A stretch of 42,590 bases of DNA, taken from assembly GCA_025458005.1 (NCBI GenBank), contig JALOTG010000002.1:1-42590 (forward strand), read 5' to 3'. Of this stretch, positions 26,794 to 36,160 are shown piece after piece. Within the stretch, counting starts at the first letter, position 1, and every line of letters begins with the position of its first letter. Position numbers and translations under genes: made by a program. The notes under the pieces were generated by a model, which saw nothing but the letters and a program-made list of their open reading frames with translations, was not told where the DNA came from and ran no database searches. Origin of the DNA: Thiobacillaceae bacterium. Lineage in GTDB: Bacteria > Pseudomonadota > Gammaproteobacteria > Burkholderiales > Thiobacillaceae.

Positions 26794-27988
26794 AGAAGAA
26801 TCCGTCGTGAAGTTCGTTCGGCAGCAATTGGCCGGCTCGACCGCCGGGCAGGTCCAGGGGCTCTTCCACGGCTTCCGGGTGGCGCGCGAGGAAGGTGGTT
26901 ATCCGGTCCCGATTCTCTTCCCGGAACAGGCTGCAGGTGGCGTAGAGCAATTTACCACCCACGCCGAGCAATGGCCAAAGGGCCTCCAGCAATTCGGCCT
27001 GCCGCGCGGCCAGGGCTGTTGCATCCCCGGAACGCTTGAGCCACTTGCCGCCGGGATGGCGGCGCACCACGCCGGAGGCGCTGCAGGGGGCGTCGAGCAG
27101 GATGCGGTCGTAGGGCAGGCCGTCCCACCAGTCCCGTGGCCGCGCGGCATCGCCGGCCAGGATCGGCGCCACGAGGCCCAGTCGGGCAAGGTTGTCCTTC
27201 ACCCGCCCGAGGCGCCCGGCGTCCGCGTCCAGGGCGGTGAGCCGCAGGCCCCACGCCTCCAGCAGATGCCCCGTCTTGCCGCCCGGCGCGGCGCAGGCGT
27301 CCAGGACGCGCATGCCCTCCGCGCATTCCAGGAGGGGCGCCGCGTACTGGGCGCCGAGGTCCTGCACCGAGACCAGCCCCTCGGCAAAGCCGGGCAGGTC
27401 CGCGACGCTGACCGGGCGGGCGAGGGTGAGCGCCCACTCACCGGTCTGTTCCGCTTCCATCCCGGCCTGGCCGAGGCGGTCGCGATACCCGGCGAGGCTC
27501 GCGCGGCGCCGGTTGACGCGCAGGGTCATGGGGGGATGGCCGTTGCAGGCCTCGAGGATGACCTGCCAATGCTCGGGATATTGGTCGCGCAGCCGGTCGA
27601 TCCACCAGCCCGGGTGGTTCCAGCGCGCCACCGGGTCTTTCCGGGCGGCCTCCAGCAGCGCCTCGCGCCGTCGCTGGAAGTTGCGCAGCACGGCGTTGAC
27701 CAGGCCGCGGGCGCGGGCCGGGGCGGCGGCCACGGTCTCGTTGACCACGGCATAGGCCGGCGTCTCGCCCGCCAGCAGCTCTTGGAGGCCGACCAGCAGC
27801 AGGTATCTGAGGGGCGGATCACTCAGGGGGCGATCGAGCAGGGCGTCCAGCAACGCCCGCAGCAGGCCGTACTGGCGCAGGACGCCATAGCTCAGGTCCA
27901 TCACGGCGGCGCGCGTTCGCCCGGCCAGCCGCAGCGATTCCAGGGCTCGGTCAAGGCTGCGGCGCTCCTCGATGACCGCGCCCACCAC
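26771..27988 (-). CDS. rsmB: 16S rRNA m5C967 methyltransferase RsmB
   Basis: 405 residues from a GTG. The N-terminal NusB-like RNA-binding domain (1-125) includes VMDLSYGVLRQYGLLRALL and AYAVVNETVAAAPARARGLVNAVLRNF. The methyltransferase domain shows the SAM-binding LDACAAPGGKTGHLLE and the two catalytic cysteine motifs LLDAPCSASGVVRRHP and LLYATCSLFREEN. The frame stays open upstream (NIRRLAGR precedes this GTG in family-like fashion) but has no ATG, GTG or TTG before the htpX end, so the true start may use a rare codon; the start is uncertain. It sits between htpX (64-base gap) and the DUF4390 gene (overlapping). Confidence 0.93.
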   Translation of the reverse strand: MVGAVIEERRSLDRALESLRLAGRTRAAVMDLSYGVLRQYGLLRALLDALLDRPLSDPPLRYLLLVGLQELLAGETPAYAVVNETVAAAPARARGLVNAVLRNFQRRREALLEAARKDPVARWNHPGWWIDRLRDQYPEHWQVILEACNGHPPMTLRVNRRRASLAGYRDRLGQAGMEAEQTGEWALTLARPVSVADLPGFAEGLVSVQDLGAQYAAPLLECAEGMRVLDACAAPGGKTGHLLEAWGLRLTALDADAGRLGRVKDNLARLGLVAPILAGDAARPRDWWDGLPYDRILLDAPCSASGVVRRHPGGKWLKRSGDATALAARQAELLEALWPLLGVGGKLLYATCSLFREENRDRITTFLARHPEAVEEPLDLPGGRAGQLLPNELHDGFFYARLVKT

Positions 27989-28052
27989 CCGGCCGGCCAG
28001 GCGGCGGATGTTGCCGTCGGCCGTGCCCGCCGGGGGTGCGTCTCGCTCCAGT

Positions 28053-28904
28053 TCAGACCCCGCGCCGGGCCAGTTCCAGGAGGCGGCGGACGCGCTCCTC
28101 GGTGGCCGGATGGGTGCGGAACAGGCCGGCCAGGTCGCCCCCCGACAGGGGGTTGATGATCATCATCTGGGCGGTCTCCGGGTGTCGCTCCGCAGGGTCC
28201 AGGGGCAGTCCGCGGGCATGGGCCTCGATCTTGCGCAGGGCGCTGGCGAGGGCCTCGGGGTCGCCGGAGATCTGCGCGCCGCCCCGGTCGGCGCCGTATT
28301 CCCGCGCCCGGGAGATGGCCATCTGGATGAGCATGGCCGCCAGGGGGGCGAGGATCAGGATGATGAGCCGCGCCACCGGGTGCGTCCCGCCCTCGCGGCT
28401 GCCGCCGCCGAACAGCATGCCGAACTGGGCAAGCGACGAAATCGCCCCGGCCACCGTGGCGGACAGGGTGGAGATGAGGGTGTCGCGGTGCTTCACGTGG
28501 GCCAGCTCGTGCGCCATCACCCCGCGCAGCTCCCGCGCGCTGAGCATCCTCAGGATGCCGGTGGTGGCGGCCACCGCGGCATGCTCGGGATCGCGGCCGG
28601 TGGCGAAGGCGTTGGGCTGGTCCTGGTCGATGAGGTAGACGCGCGGCATGGGCAGTCCGGCGCGCCGGGCGAGCTCCGCCACCAGGGCGTGGAACTCGCC
28701 GCCGGACCGGGCGTCGACCTCGCGGGCCTGGTACAGGCGCAGGACCATGCGATCGGAATTCCAGTAGGCGAACAGGTTCAGGGCGCCGCCGATCAGCAGG
28801 GCGACGAGCATGCCCCAGGCGCCGCCGATGGCCATGCCCACGGCGCCGAACAGGGCGACGATGGCGGCCATCAGGAGGGTGGTCTTGAGCCAGTTGCTCA
28901 GCAC
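28053..28904 (-). CDS. htpX: Membrane zinc metalloprotease HtpX
   Basis: 283 residues from a GTG with GGAG about 11 bases upstream. The zinc-site motif HELAH at 132-136 lies within the conserved [21 protein letters not shown], and the third ligand Glu is in [28 protein letters not shown]. Two N-terminal membrane helices (about 7-27 and 29-48) and two more around the middle anchor it in the inner membrane with the active site in the cytoplasm. It degrades misfolded membrane proteins alongside FtsH. The [15 protein letters not shown] loop is typical of the family. It lies between fmt and rsmB on the same strand. Confidence 0.95.
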   Translation of the reverse strand: MLSNWLKTTLLMAAIVALFGAVGMAIGGAWGMLVALLIGGALNLFAYWNSDRMVLRLYQAREVDARSGGEFHALVAELARRAGLPMPRVYLIDQDQPNAFATGRDPEHAAVAATTGILRMLSARELRGVMAHELAHVKHRDTLISTLSATVAGAISSLAQFGMLFGGGSREGGTHPVARLIILILAPLAAMLIQMAISRAREYGADRGGAQISGDPEALASALRKIEAHARGLPLDPAERHPETAQMMIINPLSGGDLAGLFRTHPATEERVRRLLELARRGV

Positions 28905-28961
28905 GCCGTGCTCATCTCCATGCAGCGAATCGGGGCATTAGATAACGCACCGGCCGCGAAT

Positions 28962-29894
28962 TCAACGCGCTTCGCCCAGCCGCTGGCCGGGCCGCAGGTC
29001 CTGGCCGGCCAGGAAGGCGGCGGCCTCCAGGCGCCGGCCGCCGGCCCGCTGCAGCTCCAGCAGGACCAGGGCCGCGTCGCCGCAGGCCACCGTGATGCCC
29101 GCCGGACCGACCGCCAGCACGCTGCCCGGTTCGCCCCGGCCGGCGACGGGACGGGCGCGCCAGACCTTGAGCGGCTCCCCGGCCAGTTCGGTCCAGGCGC
29201 CGGGGAAGGGGTTGAAGGCCCGCGCCTGCCGGTCGATCTCCGCCGCCGACCGGCGCCAGTCGATGCGCGCGTCCGCCTTGCCGATCTTGGCCGCGTAGGT
29301 GGCGAGGCGCTCGTCCTGAGGCGCGGCCGCGACCTCGCCGGCCGCCAGCCGGGGCAGCCAGGCGACGATCTCGCGGGCACCCAGCTCGGCCAGCCGGTCG
29401 TGCAGGCTGCCGGCCGTCTCGTCGGCGGCGATGGCCAGCGGCGCGCGGGCGAGAATGGGACCGGTGTCGAGGCCCGCCTCCATGCGCATCAGGGTGATGC
29501 CGGTCTCGGCGTCGCCCGCCTCGATGGCCCGCTGGATCGGCGCGGCGCCCCGCCAGCGGGGCAGCAGGGAGGCGTGGATGTTGACGCAGCCCAGGCGCGC
29601 GATGTCCAGCACGGCCTGGGGCAGGATGATGCCGTAGGCCGCCACCACCATCACCTCCGGCGCGGCCTCGACGATGGGCCGGCGCGCCGCCTCGTCCTTC
29701 AGGCGCTCCGGCTGGCTGACCGGCAGGCCGTGCTTCAGGGCGACGGCCTTGACCGGGCTGGCCTGGAGCTTCATGCCGCGACCGGCCGGCCGGTCGGGCT
29801 GGGTGAGCACCAGGGCGATGTCATGACCCGCCGCGATCAGCGCCCGGAGGGCCAGGGCGGCGAATTCGGGGGTGCCGGCGAAGACGATGCGCAT
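28962..29894 (-). CDS. fmt: Methionyl-tRNA formyltransferase
   Basis: 310 residues. It formylates initiator Met-tRNA with 10-formyl-THF. [20 protein letters not shown] at the start, then [32 protein letters not shown] (the catalytic Asn-His/Asp region and folate site) and the C-terminal anticodon-binding-type domain with [14 protein letters not shown], are family signatures. The ATG at 29894 has no ribosome binding site in the usual window. The leader is a C-rich heptad repeat (29896-29931), and the nearest purine-rich motif GAGGAGAA is about 40 bases away. It follows def by 64 bases, the standard def-fmt pairing, so translation may rely on read-through coupling or an unusual leader. Confidence 0.96.
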   Translation of the reverse strand: MRIVFAGTPEFAALALRALIAAGHDIALVLTQPDRPAGRGMKLQASPVKAVALKHGLPVSQPERLKDEAARRPIVEAAPEVMVVAAYGIILPQAVLDIARLGCVNIHASLLPRWRGAAPIQRAIEAGDAETGITLMRMEAGLDTGPILARAPLAIAADETAGSLHDRLAELGAREIVAWLPRLAAGEVAAAPQDERLATYAAKIGKADARIDWRRSAAEIDRQARAFNPFPGAWTELAGEPLKVWRARPVAGRGEPGSVLAVGPAGITVACGDAALVLLELQRAGGRRLEAAAFLAGQDLRPGQRLGEAR

Positions 29895-29895
29895 G

Positions 29896-29931
29896 GAGGG
29901 GTGAGGGGTGAGGGGTCAAAGGTGAGGGGGG
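29896..29931. repeat. Heptanucleotide G-rich tandem repeat abutting the fmt start codon
   Basis: On the plus strand GAGGGGT is repeated three times in tandem (29896-29916), then a diverged unit ends in GGGGGG. Four G-runs with short loops could fold as a G-quadruplex on the fmt template strand. On the coding strand this makes a C/T-rich leader directly before the fmt ATG. Confidence 0.85.
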
Positions 29932-29958
29932 TTCTCCTCAAGCCTGACGCCTCGCGAT

Positions 29959-30462
29959 CTACATCGTTTCCCGCTGCTGCTTCTTCAGCTTGTTGCGGAT
30001 GCGCTCCTGCTTGAGGCGCGACAGGTATTCGACGAACACCTTGCCGTCCAGGTGGTCGATCTCGTGCTGGACGCAGACCCCCAACAGGCCGTCGGCCTCC
30101 AGTTCGAACGGCTCGCCCTGGAGGTTCAGCGCCCGCACGCGGATGCGCTCGGCGCGCTGGACCTTGTCGTAGATGCCCGGCACCGACAGGCAGCCTTCCT
30201 CGCCGACCGCCTCGCCCTCCCTGGCGACGATCTCCGGGTTGATGAACACTCTGAGGTCGTCCCGCTTCTCGCTCACGTCCACCAAGATCATGCGGATGTG
30301 CCGGTCCACCTGGGTGGCGGCCAGGCCGATGCCCGGCGCGGCGTACATGGTCTCGGCCATGTCGGCGGCCAATTGACGGATGCCGTCGTCGACCCGCTCG
30401 ACGGGCTTGGCCACGGTATGCAGACGCTTGTCCGGATAGTGCAGTATCTTCAGCAATGCCAT
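29959..30462 (-). CDS. def: Peptide deformylase
   Basis: 167 residues. It removes the N-formyl group from nascent proteins using a bound metal. All three family motifs are present: GIGLAATQ near residue 45, EGCLSVPG with the metal-ligand Cys near 89, and [12 protein letters not shown] with the HExxH metal and catalytic residues near 132. The C-terminus is a basic helix ([12 protein letters not shown]). It is the first gene of the def-fmt pair and of the long minus-strand cluster. It is divergent from the lysM-dprA unit, with a shared 173-base intergenic region holding opposing -10 boxes. Confidence 0.97.
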   Translation of the reverse strand: MALLKILHYPDKRLHTVAKPVERVDDGIRQLAADMAETMYAAPGIGLAATQVDRHIRMILVDVSEKRDDLRVFINPEIVAREGEAVGEEGCLSVPGIYDKVQRAERIRVRALNLQGEPFELEADGLLGVCVQHEIDHLDGKVFVEYLSRLKQERIRNKLKKQQRETM

Positions 30463-30582
30463 GCGCGTGTCTTCCGATTTCGACGGCCAGCCACCAGTCC
30501 GCCGCGACGGCCCTCTCGCCAGGCGGAGGGGGAAGGGACAGGTGCAAAATCCCGCGAATTAAATTAAGTTCGGATCTGGCCG

Positions 30583-30590
30583 ATTATAAC
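30583..30590. promoter_or_regulatory. Overlapping divergent -10 boxes for def and the lysM gene
   Basis: In CGATTATAACG the minus strand reads TATAAT (30583-30588), facing def, and the plus strand reads TATAAC (30585-30590), facing the lysM gene 45 bases downstream. The surrounding AT-rich patch (AATTAAATTAAG) is unique in this GC-rich stretch. Convincing -35 boxes are not visible, so this is a probable but weakly defined bidirectional promoter. Confidence 0.4.
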
Positions 30591-30635
30591 GATTAGGTCA
30601 TCCGACGCTCTCGACTATACCCACCAGGTGAGACC

Positions 30636-31721
30636 ATGCGCATTCCCGCTTTGTTCATGACCCTGATGCTGGCCCTGGCCGCCCATGCCGGAGGCGTAAC
30701 GCTCAAGGAAACCGCGCCCGACCGCCACACGGTGGTCAAGGGCGACACGCTCTGGGACATATCGGCCCGCTTCCTGAACGACCCCTGGAAGTGGCCGGAG
30801 GTCTGGCAGCTCAACCGCGAGGAGATCCGCAATCCGCACCTGATCTACCCCGGCGACATCATCCACCTGATCCGCGGCGATCAGCCGCGGCTGGTCCTGG
30901 AACAGGGCATGCGCACCGTCAGGCTCTCGCCCCAGGTGCGCGCCGAAGCCCTGGAGCTCGCCGACACGGGCATCCCCAGCATCCCCTACAAGGTCATCGC
31001 CCCGTTCATGAGCCGGGGCGGCATCACCGCGCCCGGCGGCCTGGGCGATGCCCCCGCCATCCTCGGCTCCAGCGATGACCGGGTGCTATTCGGTGTCCAT
31101 GACCAGGTCTATGCGGGCGCGGGCGACCCCAGCGTCGACAAGTGGCAGATCGTCCGCGAGGGGGCAGCCCTGCGCGATCCGGTCAGCGGCGAGGTTCTCG
31201 GCCACGAGCTGGTCCATGTGGGCGAGGCCCGCACCGTCAAGCCCGGCGCGCCGCAGCTGGTCAGGATCACCCACGCCAGCCAGGAAGTCCTGGAGCAGGA
31301 TCGCCTGACGCCCCTGTTCGAGGACACGGAACTGCATTTCGCCCCGCGCGCGCCGGACCAGGCGGTGGATGCCCGGGTGCTGGCCGTCCTGGGCGGTGTC
31401 GACGGGGCCGGGACCTACAGCACCGTCGTCCTCAACAAGGGACGCGCCGACGGCCTGGAGGCGGGGCATGTGCTGGGCCTGTTGAGGGCTGGCCGCTCGA
31501 TCGCCGATCCGAAATGCATCCGGGCCAGGAAGCTGGCCTTCATGTCCGCCGGTCTGGACGGCAGCACCGACTGCCAGCCCAACCCGGAGGATGACGCCGC
31601 CCTGCCGGATCGCCGCATCGGCCTGCTGTTCGTCTACCGGGTCTTCGATCGCGCCGCCTATGCGCTGGTCATGGCCAGCGAGGAGCCGGTCTACATCATG
31701 GACGCGGCCAGGAATCCCTGA
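30636..31721 (+). CDS. Secreted LysM-domain protein
   Basis: 361 residues. A short Sec signal peptide (MRIPALFMTLMLALAAHAG, about 1-18) precedes one LysM domain (about 30-78) with HTVVKGDTLWDISARFLNDPWKWPEVWQLN and YPGDIIHLI, which binds peptidoglycan glycan strands. The rest (about 80-361) has repeated beta-strand segments, such as VLFGVHDQVYAGAGDP and YSTVVLNKGRADGLEAGHVLGLLR, typical of the LysM proteins encoded beside dprA in Betaproteobacteria. No catalytic motif is seen, so it is probably a periplasmic cell-wall-binding or structural protein. An AGGTGA ribosome binding site precedes the ATG. dprA starts three bases after its stop. Confidence 0.9.
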   Translation: MRIPALFMTLMLALAAHAGGVTLKETAPDRHTVVKGDTLWDISARFLNDPWKWPEVWQLNREEIRNPHLIYPGDIIHLIRGDQPRLVLEQGMRTVRLSPQVRAEALELADTGIPSIPYKVIAPFMSRGGITAPGGLGDAPAILGSSDDRVLFGVHDQVYAGAGDPSVDKWQIVREGAALRDPVSGEVLGHELVHVGEARTVKPGAPQLVRITHASQEVLEQDRLTPLFEDTELHFAPRAPDQAVDARVLAVLGGVDGAGTYSTVVLNKGRADGLEAGHVLGLLRAGRSIADPKCIRARKLAFMSAGLDGSTDCQPNPEDDAALPDRRIGLLFVYRVFDRAAYALVMASEEPVYIMDAARNP

Positions 31722-31724
31722 TCC

Positions 31725-32798
31725 TTGAGCCCGAGCCCCGCCGAGACCCGCTGCTGGCTGGCCCTGGAGGCCATCCCGGGTCTGGGGCCAGAGGCCGCGC
31801 GTCGCCTGCTGGAAGCCTTCCCGGATCCCTGCGCCGTCCTGTCCGCGCCGCGCGGGCTGCTCGCCGCGGTGGTGGGTGAACGCCTGTCCACCGCCCTGGC
31901 CACCATCGTTGCCGAGGAGCAACAGACGGCCACCCTGGACTGGCTGGCGCAGCCCGGCAATCACTTCATCCCCATCACCGACCCCGCCTATCCCGCGCGC
32001 CTGAAGAGCCTGCCCGATGCCCCGCCGTGGCTGTATCTGAAGGGCGACACCGCGCTGCTCGATCGACCCATGCTGGCCATCGTCGGCAGCCGCAACGCCA
32101 CGCCGCAGGGGCTGCGCGATGCGCGCGCCTTCGCCCAGACCCTGGCCGAGGCCGGCCTGGTCATCGTCAGCGGCCTGGCCCTGGGCGTCGACGCCGCCGC
32201 CCACGAGGGCGGCCTGGCCGGCGGCACCAGCCTGGCGGTGGTGGGCACGGGACTGGACCGAGTCTATCCGGCCCGGCACAAGGAACTGGCGCACCGCCTG
32301 GCGGCGCAGGGCGCCATCCTGTCCGAATTCCCCCTCGGCACCCCGCCCCGGCCCGGCCATTTCCCGCGCCGCAACCGCATCATCAGCGGCCTGGCGCTGG
32401 GCGTGCTGGTGGTGGAGGCGGCCGTGGACAGCGGCTCGCTGATCACCGCGCGGCTGGCGGCGGAGCAGGGCCGCGAGGTGTTCGCCCTGCCCGGCTCCAT
32501 CCACTCGCCCCTGGCCAAGGGCTGCCACCGGCTCATCAAGGAGGGGGCGAAGCTGGTCGAATGCGCCGAGGACCTCCTCGAGGAACTGCGCTGGCAGTGG
32601 ACGCCGCCCGCCCCGATCCCGGCCGAACAGCCGCGCGACGGGCTGCTCGAACTGATGGGCGCGCAGCCGGTCGCCCTGGACAGTCTGGCGCTGCGCTCCG
32701 GCTTGACGGTGGAAAACCTTTCGGCGATGCTACTTTCACTCGAATTGGACGGCCGGGTGGCAAGCCTGCCCGGCGGTCTCTACCAACGCCTCTATTGA
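31725..32798 (+). CDS. dprA: DNA-processing protein DprA (Smf)
   Basis: 357 residues from a TTG that follows the lysM stop by three bases. DprA binds incoming single-stranded DNA and loads RecA during natural transformation. An N-terminal SAM/HhH-like segment (LEAIPGLGPEAARRLLEAF) is followed by the Rossmann-like core with MLAIVGSRNATPQGLRDARAFA, IVSGLALGVDAAAHEGGL, FPRRNRIISGLALGVLVVEAA and ALPGSIHSPLAKGCHRLIKEGAKLVE. A C-terminal winged-helix DML1-like domain closes it (about 300-357). The full-length gene suggests a potential for competence, although no pilus or uptake genes lie in the window. smg follows after 20 bases. Confidence 0.96.
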   Translation: MSPSPAETRCWLALEAIPGLGPEAARRLLEAFPDPCAVLSAPRGLLAAVVGERLSTALATIVAEEQQTATLDWLAQPGNHFIPITDPAYPARLKSLPDAPPWLYLKGDTALLDRPMLAIVGSRNATPQGLRDARAFAQTLAEAGLVIVSGLALGVDAAAHEGGLAGGTSLAVVGTGLDRVYPARHKELAHRLAAQGAILSEFPLGTPPRPGHFPRRNRIISGLALGVLVVEAAVDSGSLITARLAAEQGREVFALPGSIHSPLAKGCHRLIKEGAKLVECAEDLLEELRWQWTPPAPIPAEQPRDGLLELMGAQPVALDSLALRSGLTVENLSAMLLSLELDGRVASLPGGLYQRLY

Positions 32799-32818
32799 TT
32801 GGGGCCACCCCTTAAAGC

Positions 32819-33277
32819 ATGTTCGACATCATCGAATACCTCTACGACAACTATCTGGTCGACGATCATTATCCCGACGCGCAGGCCCTGGCCCTCAAGC
32901 TCTCGGCGGCCGGCTTCGAGCAGGACGAGATCGAGCAGGCCCTGACCTGGCTGGACGGACTTACCCAGCTGGGTGCCGGCGAGCACGAGGACTTCGACCA
33001 GACCGGCCTGCGCGTGTACAGCGACCATGAAATCGCCCGTCTCTCGGCCGAGGGGCGCGGCTTCATCACCTATCTGGACAACGCCGGCCTGCTCTCCCCG
33101 CATGCGCGGGAATGGGTCGTCGAACGCGCCCTGGCCCTGGAGGAGCGGGAGGTGCCGGCGGAAAAGATCAAGTGGATCGCCCTGCTCGCCCTGTGGAAGC
33201 TGCGCGGCGCCCTGGAGGCCCTCTGGCTGGAGGACCTGGTGCGGGACGAGGGCGAAGACCCCGCCACGCTGCACTGA
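32819..33277 (+). CDS. smg: Smg family protein (DUF494)
   Basis: 152 residues. MFDIIEYLYDNYLVDDHYPDAQALALKLSAAGFEQDEIEQAL is the Smg signature, and the later VYSDHEIARLSAEGRGFITYLDNAGLL and VERALALEEREVPAEKIKWIALLALW match as well. The family is a small, acidic, mostly helical protein of unknown function conserved next to dprA; its place before topB is the normal Beta/Gammaproteobacterial order. A weak purine-rich stretch (TTAAAGC) precedes the ATG. A 121-base gap with a GTCGCCC/GGGCGAC inverted repeat (33307-33324) separates it from topB. Confidence 0.95.
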   Translation: MFDIIEYLYDNYLVDDHYPDAQALALKLSAAGFEQDEIEQALTWLDGLTQLGAGEHEDFDQTGLRVYSDHEIARLSAEGRGFITYLDNAGLLSPHAREWVVERALALEEREVPAEKIKWIALLALWKLRGALEALWLEDLVRDEGEDPATLH

Positions 33278-33398
33278 TTCCCGACCATGCCCAGGCCCAT
33301 CGCCATGTCGCCCAAGGGGGCGACGACCTCCTGTTCCCGCCCCCGCCGGGCAGCCCCGCCCATCGCGGGCGGACGGGCGTCCACCCGCTGACCGCGCC

Positions 33399-36104
33399 GT
33401 GGCCAAGCAGCTGATCATCGCCGAGAAGCCGTCGGTCGCCCAGGACATCGCCCGGGCGCTGGGCGGCTTCCACAAGGAGAAGGACCACTACGAGTCGGAG
33501 GGATACGTGCTGTCCTCCGCCATCGGCCACCTGCTGGAGCTGACCGTGCCGGAGGAGTACGAGGTCAAGCGCGGCAAGTGGTCCTTCGCCCATCTGCCGG
33601 TGATCCCGCCCCATTTCGCCCTGGCGCCCATCGAGAAGAGCGAGGACCGGCTCAGGCTGCTGACCAGGCTGATCCGGCGCAAGGACGTCGAGGGCCTCAT
33701 CAACGCCTGCGACGCGGGGCGCGAGGGCGAGCTGATCTTCAACTACATCGTCCAGCACAGCGGCGCGAAGAAGCCGGTGCGCCGGCTGTGGTTGCAGTCG
33801 ATGACCCAGACCGCCATCCGCGCCGGCTTCGCCGCCCTGCGCGACGCCGGCGAGGTCGAGGGGCTGCGCACCGCCGCCATCTGCCGCGCGGAAAGCGACT
33901 GGCTGGTGGGCATCAACGGCACCCGCGCGATGACCGCCTTCAACTCCAAGACCGGCGGCTTCCACCTGACCACCGTCGGGCGCGTGCAGACGCCCACCCT
34001 GACCATCGTGGTGGAGCGGGAGGAGCGCATCCGCAAGTTCGTGCCGCGCGACTACTGGGAGCTGGAGGGCCGCTTCCGGGGCGGCAAGGGCGAGTACGCC
34101 GGGCGCTGGTTCGACGAGGACTTCAGGAAGCGCGACGACGACGAACACGCCACCGCCTACCGGCTGTGGGACCCGGCGCGCGCCGAGGCGATCCGCGCCG
34201 CCTGCCTGGGCCAGCCGGCGACGGCCACGGAGGAGACCAAGCCGTCCAGCCAGCTCTCGCCCCTGCTCTACGACCTCACCAGCCTGCAGCGCGAGGCGAA
34301 CGGACGCTTCGGCCTCTCCGCCAAGACCACCCTGAGCCTCGCCCAGGCGCTGTACGAGAAGCACAAGGTGCTCACCTACCCGCGCACCGACGCGCGCGCC
34401 CTGCCCGAGGACTACCTGGGCACGGTCCGGGAGGTGCTGGGCAACCTGCCCGAGGACTACGCGCCGTTCGCCGGAACCATCCTGGAAAGCGGATGGGTGA
34501 CGCCCAACAAGCGCATCTTCAACAACGCCAAGATCTCCGACCACTTCGCCATCATCCCCACCGGCGCGGCGCCGAAGTCGCTCAACGAGCTGGAATGGAA
34601 GCTCTACGACCTGGTCACGCGGCGCTTCCTGGCGGTGTTCTACCCGGCCGCCGAGTACGCGGTCACCACCCGTGTCACGCGGGTCGCCGGCCACGCCTTC
34701 AAGACCGAGGGCAAGGTGCTGGTGAATCCCGGCTGGCTGGCGGTCTACGGCAAGGAGGCGCAGCCCGAGGACGAGGCGGGCGGACCGTCCCTGCCGCCCC
34801 TGGTCCCCGGCGAGACCCTGGCCACCCTGGCGGTGGACCTCAAGGCGGCCAAGACCCGTCCGCCGCCGCGTTTCAACGAGGCCACCCTGCTCTCCGCCAT
34901 GGAAGGCGCCGGCAAGATGGTGGAGGACGAGGAGCTGCGCGCCGCCATGGCCGAGCGCGGCCTCGGCACGCCGGCCACCCGGGCGCAGATCATCGAGAAC
35001 CTGATCGCGGAGAACTACCTGCACCGCGAGGGTCGCGAGCTGGTCCCCACCGCCAAGGCCTTCTCCCTGATCACCCTGCTGCGCGGCCTGAAGGTGAAGG
35101 AACTGATCTCGCCCGAGTTGACCGGCGGCTGGGAGCACAAGCTGGCCCAGATGGAACACGGCAGGCTCAGCCGCGACGAGTTCATGGCGCACATCGTGGC
35201 GCTGACCCGGGAGATCGTCGAGAAGGCCCGTTCCCACGAATCGGACACCGTGCCGGGCGACTTCGCCACCCTGGCGGTGCCCTGCCCGAAGTGCGGCGGC
35301 GTGGTGAAGGAGAACTACAAGAAGTTCGCCTGCCAGGCCTGCGACTGGAGCGCCTGGAAGATCGTCGCCGGCCGTCAGTTCGAGGTGGAGGAGATGGAGA
35401 CCCTGCTGCGCGAGGGCCGGGTCGGGCCGCTGACCGGCTTTCGCAACAAGATGGGCCGGCCGTTCGAGGCCGAGATCCGCCTCAACGACGACCGGCAGCC
35501 GGAGTTCGACTTCGGCCAGCCGCGCGAGGGGGAGGCGGCCGAGGCGGTGGACTTCTCCGGCCAGGCGTCCCTGGGCGCCTGCCCCAAGTGCGGCGGTCCG
35601 GTCTACGAGCACGGCGCGGCCTACGTCTGCGAGCGCAGCGTCGGCCCCGACAGAGCCTGCGACTTCCGCAGCGGCCAGGTCATCCTGCAGCAGCCGGTCG
35701 CGCGCGAACAGATGCACAAGCTGCTCGCCGAGGGCCGCACCGACCTGCTGACCGGCTTCGTCTCCGCGCGCACCCGGCGCAAGTTCTCCGCCTACCTGGT
35801 GCGCGACCAGGAGGGCAAGGTGGGCTTCGAGTTCGAGCCCCGCCCCGCCAAGGGCGCGAAACCCGCCGCGTCGCCCGGCCGCGAGCTGGGTCCCCACCCC
35901 GCGGACGGCAAGCCGGTGCTGCTGAAGGACGGCCGCTACGGTCCCTACGTCAGCCACGGCCAGGTCAACGCCACCCTGCCCAGGGATCTCGCCCCAGACG
36001 CCCTCACCCTGGACCAGGCGCTGGATCTCATCGCCGCCAAGGCCGCCGGCGGCGCCAAGCCCACCGCCAAGCCCCCGCGCAAGACCGCCAAGCCCACCGC
36101 CTGA
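33399..36104 (+). CDS. topB: DNA topoisomerase III
   Basis: 901 residues from a GTG that gives the canonical start VAKQLIIAEKPSVAQDIARALGG; the longer track ORF reads through the smg region and is rejected. This type IA enzyme decatenates DNA through single-strand passage. The Toprim domain shows NACDAGREGELIFNYI, and the active-site tyrosine lies in VLTYPRTDARALPEDY. Two C-terminal zinc-ribbon modules are seen (CPKCGGVVKENYKKFACQAC and CPKCGGPVYEHGAAYVCE), followed by a topoisomerase C-terminal repeat (KPVLLKDGRYGPYVSHG) and a Lys/Ala-rich tail. It is much longer than E. coli TopB (653 residues), the extra length being these C-terminal modules. No ribosome binding site is evident at the GTG. 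Confidence 0.94.
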   Translation: MAKQLIIAEKPSVAQDIARALGGFHKEKDHYESEGYVLSSAIGHLLELTVPEEYEVKRGKWSFAHLPVIPPHFALAPIEKSEDRLRLLTRLIRRKDVEGLINACDAGREGELIFNYIVQHSGAKKPVRRLWLQSMTQTAIRAGFAALRDAGEVEGLRTAAICRAESDWLVGINGTRAMTAFNSKTGGFHLTTVGRVQTPTLTIVVEREERIRKFVPRDYWELEGRFRGGKGEYAGRWFDEDFRKRDDDEHATAYRLWDPARAEAIRAACLGQPATATEETKPSSQLSPLLYDLTSLQREANGRFGLSAKTTLSLAQALYEKHKVLTYPRTDARALPEDYLGTVREVLGNLPEDYAPFAGTILESGWVTPNKRIFNNAKISDHFAIIPTGAAPKSLNELEWKLYDLVTRRFLAVFYPAAEYAVTTRVTRVAGHAFKTEGKVLVNPGWLAVYGKEAQPEDEAGGPSLPPLVPGETLATLAVDLKAAKTRPPPRFNEATLLSAMEGAGKMVEDEELRAAMAERGLGTPATRAQIIENLIAENYLHREGRELVPTAKAFSLITLLRGLKVKELISPELTGGWEHKLAQMEHGRLSRDEFMAHIVALTREIVEKARSHESDTVPGDFATLAVPCPKCGGVVKENYKKFACQACDWSAWKIVAGRQFEVEEMETLLREGRVGPLTGFRNKMGRPFEAEIRLNDDRQPEFDFGQPREGEAAEAVDFSGQASLGACPKCGGPVYEHGAAYVCERSVGPDRACDFRSGQVILQQPVAREQMHKLLAEGRTDLLTGFVSARTRRKFSAYLVRDQEGKVGFEFEPRPAKGAKPAASPGRELGPHPADGKPVLLKDGRYGPYVSHGQVNATLPRDLAPDALTLDQALDLIAAKAAGGAKPTAKPPRKTAKPTA

Positions 36105-36160
36105 ACTCGGCCGGGGCTGCCACGGTCCATGCCCTGGCAGCGGCATGACGCGATGCCCCT

